A stretch of 64,000 nt of DNA. Origin: Archangium gephyra. GTDB taxonomy: Bacteria; Myxococcota; Myxococcia; Myxococcales; Myxococcaceae. The notes under the pieces were generated by a model that had not been told where the DNA came from, did no database searches, and was given only the letters and a program-made list of their open reading frames with translations. Of the stretch, positions 61,120 through 64,000 are shown piece by piece (position 1 is the stretch's first letter; each line of letters starts with the position of its first letter). The stretch is from positions 236,501 to 300,500 of the forward strand of contig NZ_CP011509.1 of NCBI RefSeq assembly GCF_001027285.1, written 5' to 3'. Position numbers and translations under genes: made by a program.

Positions 61120-62000
61120 GCGAAGACAGACACCCTGCCCCCCTGCCTCCCGGCGTCACCCGGCGGCCCGTGCGGCGCTACACCGCGGACGGCCGGCTCG
61201 CGCCCACGGAGACAGACACCGTGGCCCTGGAGGAGCCGCTCGACATCCGCATCAGCGGCGACACGGTGGCCGTCACCATGCGCACCCCGGGCGCGGACCG
61301 GTACCTCGTCACCGGCTTCCTCTTCGCCGAGGGCCTTATCCACTCGGCCGAGGACCTCGGAGGCCTCGCCCACTGCGGCAGGCCCGGCGAGGAAGGCTAC
61401 GGCAACATCGTCGAGGTGACGCCCGCCCCCGGGCTCGTCATCGACCTGGAGCGCATGGGCGCCACGAAGCGCGGCACGTTGACCACCGCGGCCTGTGGCG
61501 TGTGCGGCCGGCGCAGCGTGGAGGATTTGATGGCCTCGTGCAGCCCCGTGCCTCCGGGCCCCGGGCTTCCCGCCTCCGTGCTCGCCCACGCCACCGAGCA
61601 CCTGCGCTCCGTTCAGCCCAATTTCGCCCGCACCGGCGGAGTCCATGCCGCCGCCGCGCTCGATGAACGCGGCAGGGTGCTCGCCGCCTTCGAGGACGTG
61701 GGCCGCCACAACGCCGTGGACAAGGTGGTGGGCGCGCTGGTGCTCGAGCACGGGTTGCGCTCGGCGCGCGCCTCGCAACCGGCTGCCTCGCGCCCCACCG
61801 TGCTCGTGGTCAGCGGGCGCGTCAGCTTCGAGATCGTCCAGAAGGCCGCCGTGGCCCGGTGCCCCTTCGTGGCCAGCGTCTCCGCCGCCAGCTCCCTCGC
61901 CATCGACCTCGCCGAGCGCGCGGGCATCACGCTCGCCACCTTCGTGCGCAACGGGCGATTCAACGTGTACACCCACTCCGAGCGTCTTCGCGAAGGCTGA
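61116..62000 (+). CDS. fdhD: Formate dehydrogenase accessory sulfurtransferase
   Basis: A 294-residue FdhD. It moves sulfur from IscS to the molybdenum cofactor and is required for active formate dehydrogenase. The catalytic Cys pair is in TTAACGVCGRRS, equivalent to Cys121 and Cys124 in E. coli FdhD. Other blocks are GFLFAEGLIHS, RTGGVHAAAALD, FEDVGRHNAVDKVVG and SGRVSFEIVQKAA. It is the third gene of moeA-mobB-fdhD and serves the selenocysteine enzyme encoded at 36873-42138. Confidence 0.95.
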   Translation: MSEDRHPAPLPPGVTRRPVRRYTADGRLAPTETDTVALEEPLDIRISGDTVAVTMRTPGADRYLVTGFLFAEGLIHSAEDLGGLAHCGRPGEEGYGNIVEVTPAPGLVIDLERMGATKRGTLTTAACGVCGRRSVEDLMASCSPVPPGPGLPASVLAHATEHLRSVQPNFARTGGVHAAAALDERGRVLAAFEDVGRHNAVDKVVGALVLEHGLRSARASQPAASRPTVLVVSGRVSFEIVQKAAVARCPFVASVSAASSLAIDLAERAGITLATFVRNGRFNVYTHSERLREG

Positions 62001-62030
62001 GCCTCGCGCCCCGCGTTGGAGTGGGGAGTG

Positions 62031-63074
62031 CTACTGGGACAGGTCGTCCAGCACGTCACGGAGCGTGGTCGCGTTCAGGGCGCGATCGAACCAACGGTCC
62101 AGCGTCTCCCCGTCCGTGCAGGAGCGGATGCGCTGCTGGACTGCTTCATCCGTGTGCACGCCTCGCGCGGTGAGAATCCGGAGCACCAACTCGGCGCGCT
62201 CTTGAAGCCGGCCTTGCGCCAGACCCTTCTCCAGGCCCTGCGCCAGACCCTTCTCCAGACCCTTCTGGACTCCCTGCTCGATCATCTCCTCGGCCCAGCT
62301 TGTCATCAGTTCCTCCGCTCGTTGCGCATCCAGGACCGAATGTAACACCCGCCTCGCTGCCGCACGGACGGCCACACCATCTCCCACCCACTGCAAGTAA
62401 CGGATGACCACCACCAGATGCTCGGCACCTTCGGGGCCTGCCTGCACCTGCGCGAAGAGCGCCACCCAGTCCGGAAGCTTCCGCGCCAGTTCCTTCGTGC
62501 GTCCGTAGCGCAACACCAGCCACGCCAACCGGGCCAGCGGCGGGCCCGAGCGCGCTCGCAGCGCCTCCTCCCGCTCGGCCGTCAGGTCATCGAGCAGGTA
62601 CTCGAAACGCGGCACCAGTGCGCGCCAGCGCTCCCGCGCCTCCTCTTCTTCCGGCAAATCGAAGAGCTCCTCCACCCGGCGTGGCGCCGTCCAGGCTCCC
62701 TCGGGCCCGTGGTACATGACGAGCGGGATGATGACCGGCAGCCGCGTGCTCTCCGGGTGCGCCTGTCTCCAGCGCTCCGCCTGCCGCACCACGTAACGCA
62801 GCATGCGCAGCGCCATCCACGAATCCACCGAGGACTGGTGCTCCAGCAGCACGTACAGCAGCAACGGGCGGCCCGAGCGCAAACGCGCCGTGAAGAGCAG
62901 ATCGCTCTCCGTCTCGCGGAGTTCCGGGTCCACCACGCTCCCGGACTCCTGACGCAAGCTCGACCAGTCCACATCCGAGACGACGTGCGCTGGCAGCACG
63001 GCGCGCAGCTCGGCCGCGGCCCGCTCGGGGTGGCCGAAGGTGTAGCGGGCGAAGAGATCATGCGGTCCGGGCAT
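62031..63074 (-). CDS. Rpn/YhgA-like PD-(D/E)XK nuclease family protein
   Basis: A 347-residue protein of the Rpn (recombination-promoting nuclease)/YhgA-like family. It begins MPGPHDLFARYTFGHPERAA, has the nuclease core ESDLLFTARL and LLYVLLEHQSSVD (Asp, Glu and Gln of the PD-(D/E)XK fold), and a helical C-terminal part. Near the C-terminus it has the typical repeated tail KGLEKGLAQGLEKGLAQG. Family members promote RecA-independent DNA transfer and some act in defence. Start at 63074 follows family practice. Confidence 0.85.
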   Translation of the reverse strand: MPGPHDLFARYTFGHPERAAAELRAVLPAHVVSDVDWSSLRQESGSVVDPELRETESDLLFTARLRSGRPLLLYVLLEHQSSVDSWMALRMLRYVVRQAERWRQAHPESTRLPVIIPLVMYHGPEGAWTAPRRVEELFDLPEEEEARERWRALVPRFEYLLDDLTAEREEALRARSGPPLARLAWLVLRYGRTKELARKLPDWVALFAQVQAGPEGAEHLVVVIRYLQWVGDGVAVRAAARRVLHSVLDAQRAEELMTSWAEEMIEQGVQKGLEKGLAQGLEKGLAQGRLQERAELVLRILTARGVHTDEAVQQRIRSCTDGETLDRWFDRALNATTLRDVLDDLSQ

Positions 63075-63200
63075 CGTGGACGAAGCCCTACGCACGGAAC
63101 GGGCCAGGAGCGCCTACAGGGCGCTGATGGGCCCCGCGTGTCCACCTCGCTCCCGACCGTCCCGAATGCGAGACATCGACCTGCTCCGCAGGCGCCCGGC

Positions 63201-64000
63201 TCACGCCGCCCGGACGCGCTTGGGCACCTCGACATGGTCCAGGTCCCGGACCGCCACCACATCCGGCACCAACGCCTGCGCCTCCTGGACGAACGGCGCC
63301 GTATCCTCGTAGCGCTGGGAGAAGTGCGTGAGCACGAGCCGCCGCGCCCCCGCCTCGTGCGCCAGCTCCGCCGCTTGACGCGCCGTCATGTGGAAGTGGC
63401 TGTGGGCCTCCTCCCGCTCGCTGTCGAGGTACGTCGACTCGCACACCAACAGATCCACGCCCCGCGCGAGCCGCCCGGCGTTCGCGCACGGCCGCGTGTC
63501 CATGATGAACGCGAAGGACTGCCCCTCCCGCTTCTCGCCCACGTCCTCCAGGCGCACGGTGCGGCCCCCCACCTCCACCACCCCGCGCCGCTGCAACTCC
63601 CCGACGCGAGGCCCCGACAACCCATGCTCCGCGAGCCGGCTGGGAATGAGCTGCACCCGCGCGGGCTCCTCCAGCCGGAAGCCGAACGTGTCCACCGAGT
63701 GCTCCAGCCGCGCCGCCGACAGCTCGAAGCCCTTCGTCTTCGCCACCACGCCGTCCTTCGCGATGGGCCGGGGCACGATGGTGGCCTTGTCCATGAAGAC
63801 CGTGGCGTGCCGCAGCCGCTCGTAGAAGGCCTGCCCCGAGGCCGGGTAGTACACCTCGACGGGATGGGGCGCCGAGTCCAGCGACAGCCGTTGGATGATG
63901 CCCGGCAGCCCCAGCGCGTGGTCCCCATGGAAATGCGTGATGCAGATGCGCGTCACCTGCCGCGACGACAGCCCCGCGTACAGCATCTGCCGCTGCGTGC
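63201..64000 (-). CDS. rnz: Ribonuclease Z, C-terminal part (runs off the right edge)
   Basis: The gene continues past the right edge; about 266 residues of a roughly 300-residue protein are visible. The beta-lactamase-fold zinc motif is ITHFHGDHALGLPG, near the edge, and later CESTYLDSEREEAHSHFHM and LVLTHFSQRY complete the two-zinc site. RNase Z cuts the 3-prime trailer of pre-tRNA. It faces the Rpn-like gene in the same direction. Length and motifs are typical; the N-terminal 40 residues are outside the window. Confidence 0.93.
   Translation of the reverse strand, partial: TQRQMLYAGLSSRQVTRICITHFHGDHALGLPGIIQRLSLDSAPHPVEVYYPASGQAFYERLRHATVFMDKATIVPRPIAKDGVVAKTKGFELSAARLEHSVDTFGFRLEEPARVQLIPSRLAEHGLSGPRVGELQRRGVVEVGGRTVRLEDVGEKREGQSFAFIMDTRPCANAGRLARGVDLLVCESTYLDSEREEAHSHFHMTARQAAELAHEAGARRLVLTHFSQRYEDTAPFVQEAQALVPDVVAVRDLDHVEVPKRVRAA

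Overview
The window is very GC-rich, densely packed DNA with strong third-position G/C bias. Its gene content points to a myxobacterium (Myxococcota, probably Cystobacterineae such as Archangium, Cystobacter or a relative): a DUF2381 family protein, a soluble Ser/Thr kinase with PilZ and TPR modules, an AGPS-like ether-lipid enzyme, an SPW-repeat protein, many lipoproteins and secreted hydrolases. The genus call is inference from gene content; there is no rRNA or tRNA gene here to confirm it.

Layout. 1-4.1 kb: the start of an unknown gene, then a minus-strand four-gene operon (SEC-C protein, AAA/ABC-type ATPase with DUF3696, PIN-like nuclease, Rnl2-like RNA ligase) that looks like an RNA cut-and-repair or defence cassette. 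4.2-10.2 kb: tryptophan dioxygenase, an AT-hook/zinc protein, a hemerythrin-like protein, acyltransferase, hydrolase, proline dehydrogenase and a PadR regulator with two palindromic candidate operators. 10.4-12.5 kb: a Cys-rich secreted peptide, a lipid-anchored thioredoxin with two CxxCH motifs, and a beta-barrel-like protein read through an in-frame TGA in a Cys-Ala-Gly-Sec motif with a SECIS-like hairpin. 12.5-20.4 kb: glutathione reductase, a MITE-like inverted-repeat element, membrane proteins, oxidoreductase, YigZ/IMPACT protein, esterase, lipoprotein and a frameshifted DUF2381 gene.

20.5-24.3 kb: a 1244-residue STAND protein (NACHT-like NTPase, thirteen almost identical 42-residue WD40 repeats, C-terminal TIR domain). 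24.3-28.3 kb: a tiny lipoprotein coupled to a 128-residue protein, an Uma2 remnant, SDR, CrtI-like flavoprotein and a membrane protein. 28.4-36.7 kb: a tandem-duplicated cassette of an anchored helical-repeat protein, a secreted helical-repeat protein and LytM/M23-like secreted proteins (six paralogues, three lacking the catalytic His). I know of no described system with this make-up.

36.9-42.1 kb: selenocysteine formate dehydrogenase (alpha with in-frame TGA and SECIS, four-cluster beta, NrfD-type membrane subunit). Its cofactor and maturation genes mobA, moeA, mobB and fdhD lie at 58.6-62 kb. Between them are an AGPS-like enzyme, SDRs, the modular kinase, a glycoside hydrolase, a cytochrome c/copper monooxygenase fusion, a VanY-like peptidase, a lipase with its chaperone and a LysR/DODA pair. 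The right end has an Rpn-like nuclease and a truncated ribonuclease Z.

The two TGA sites support each other. The formate dehydrogenase shows the organism very likely decodes UGA as selenocysteine, and the second site has the same loop core (CGGUC) at nearly the same distance from UGA.
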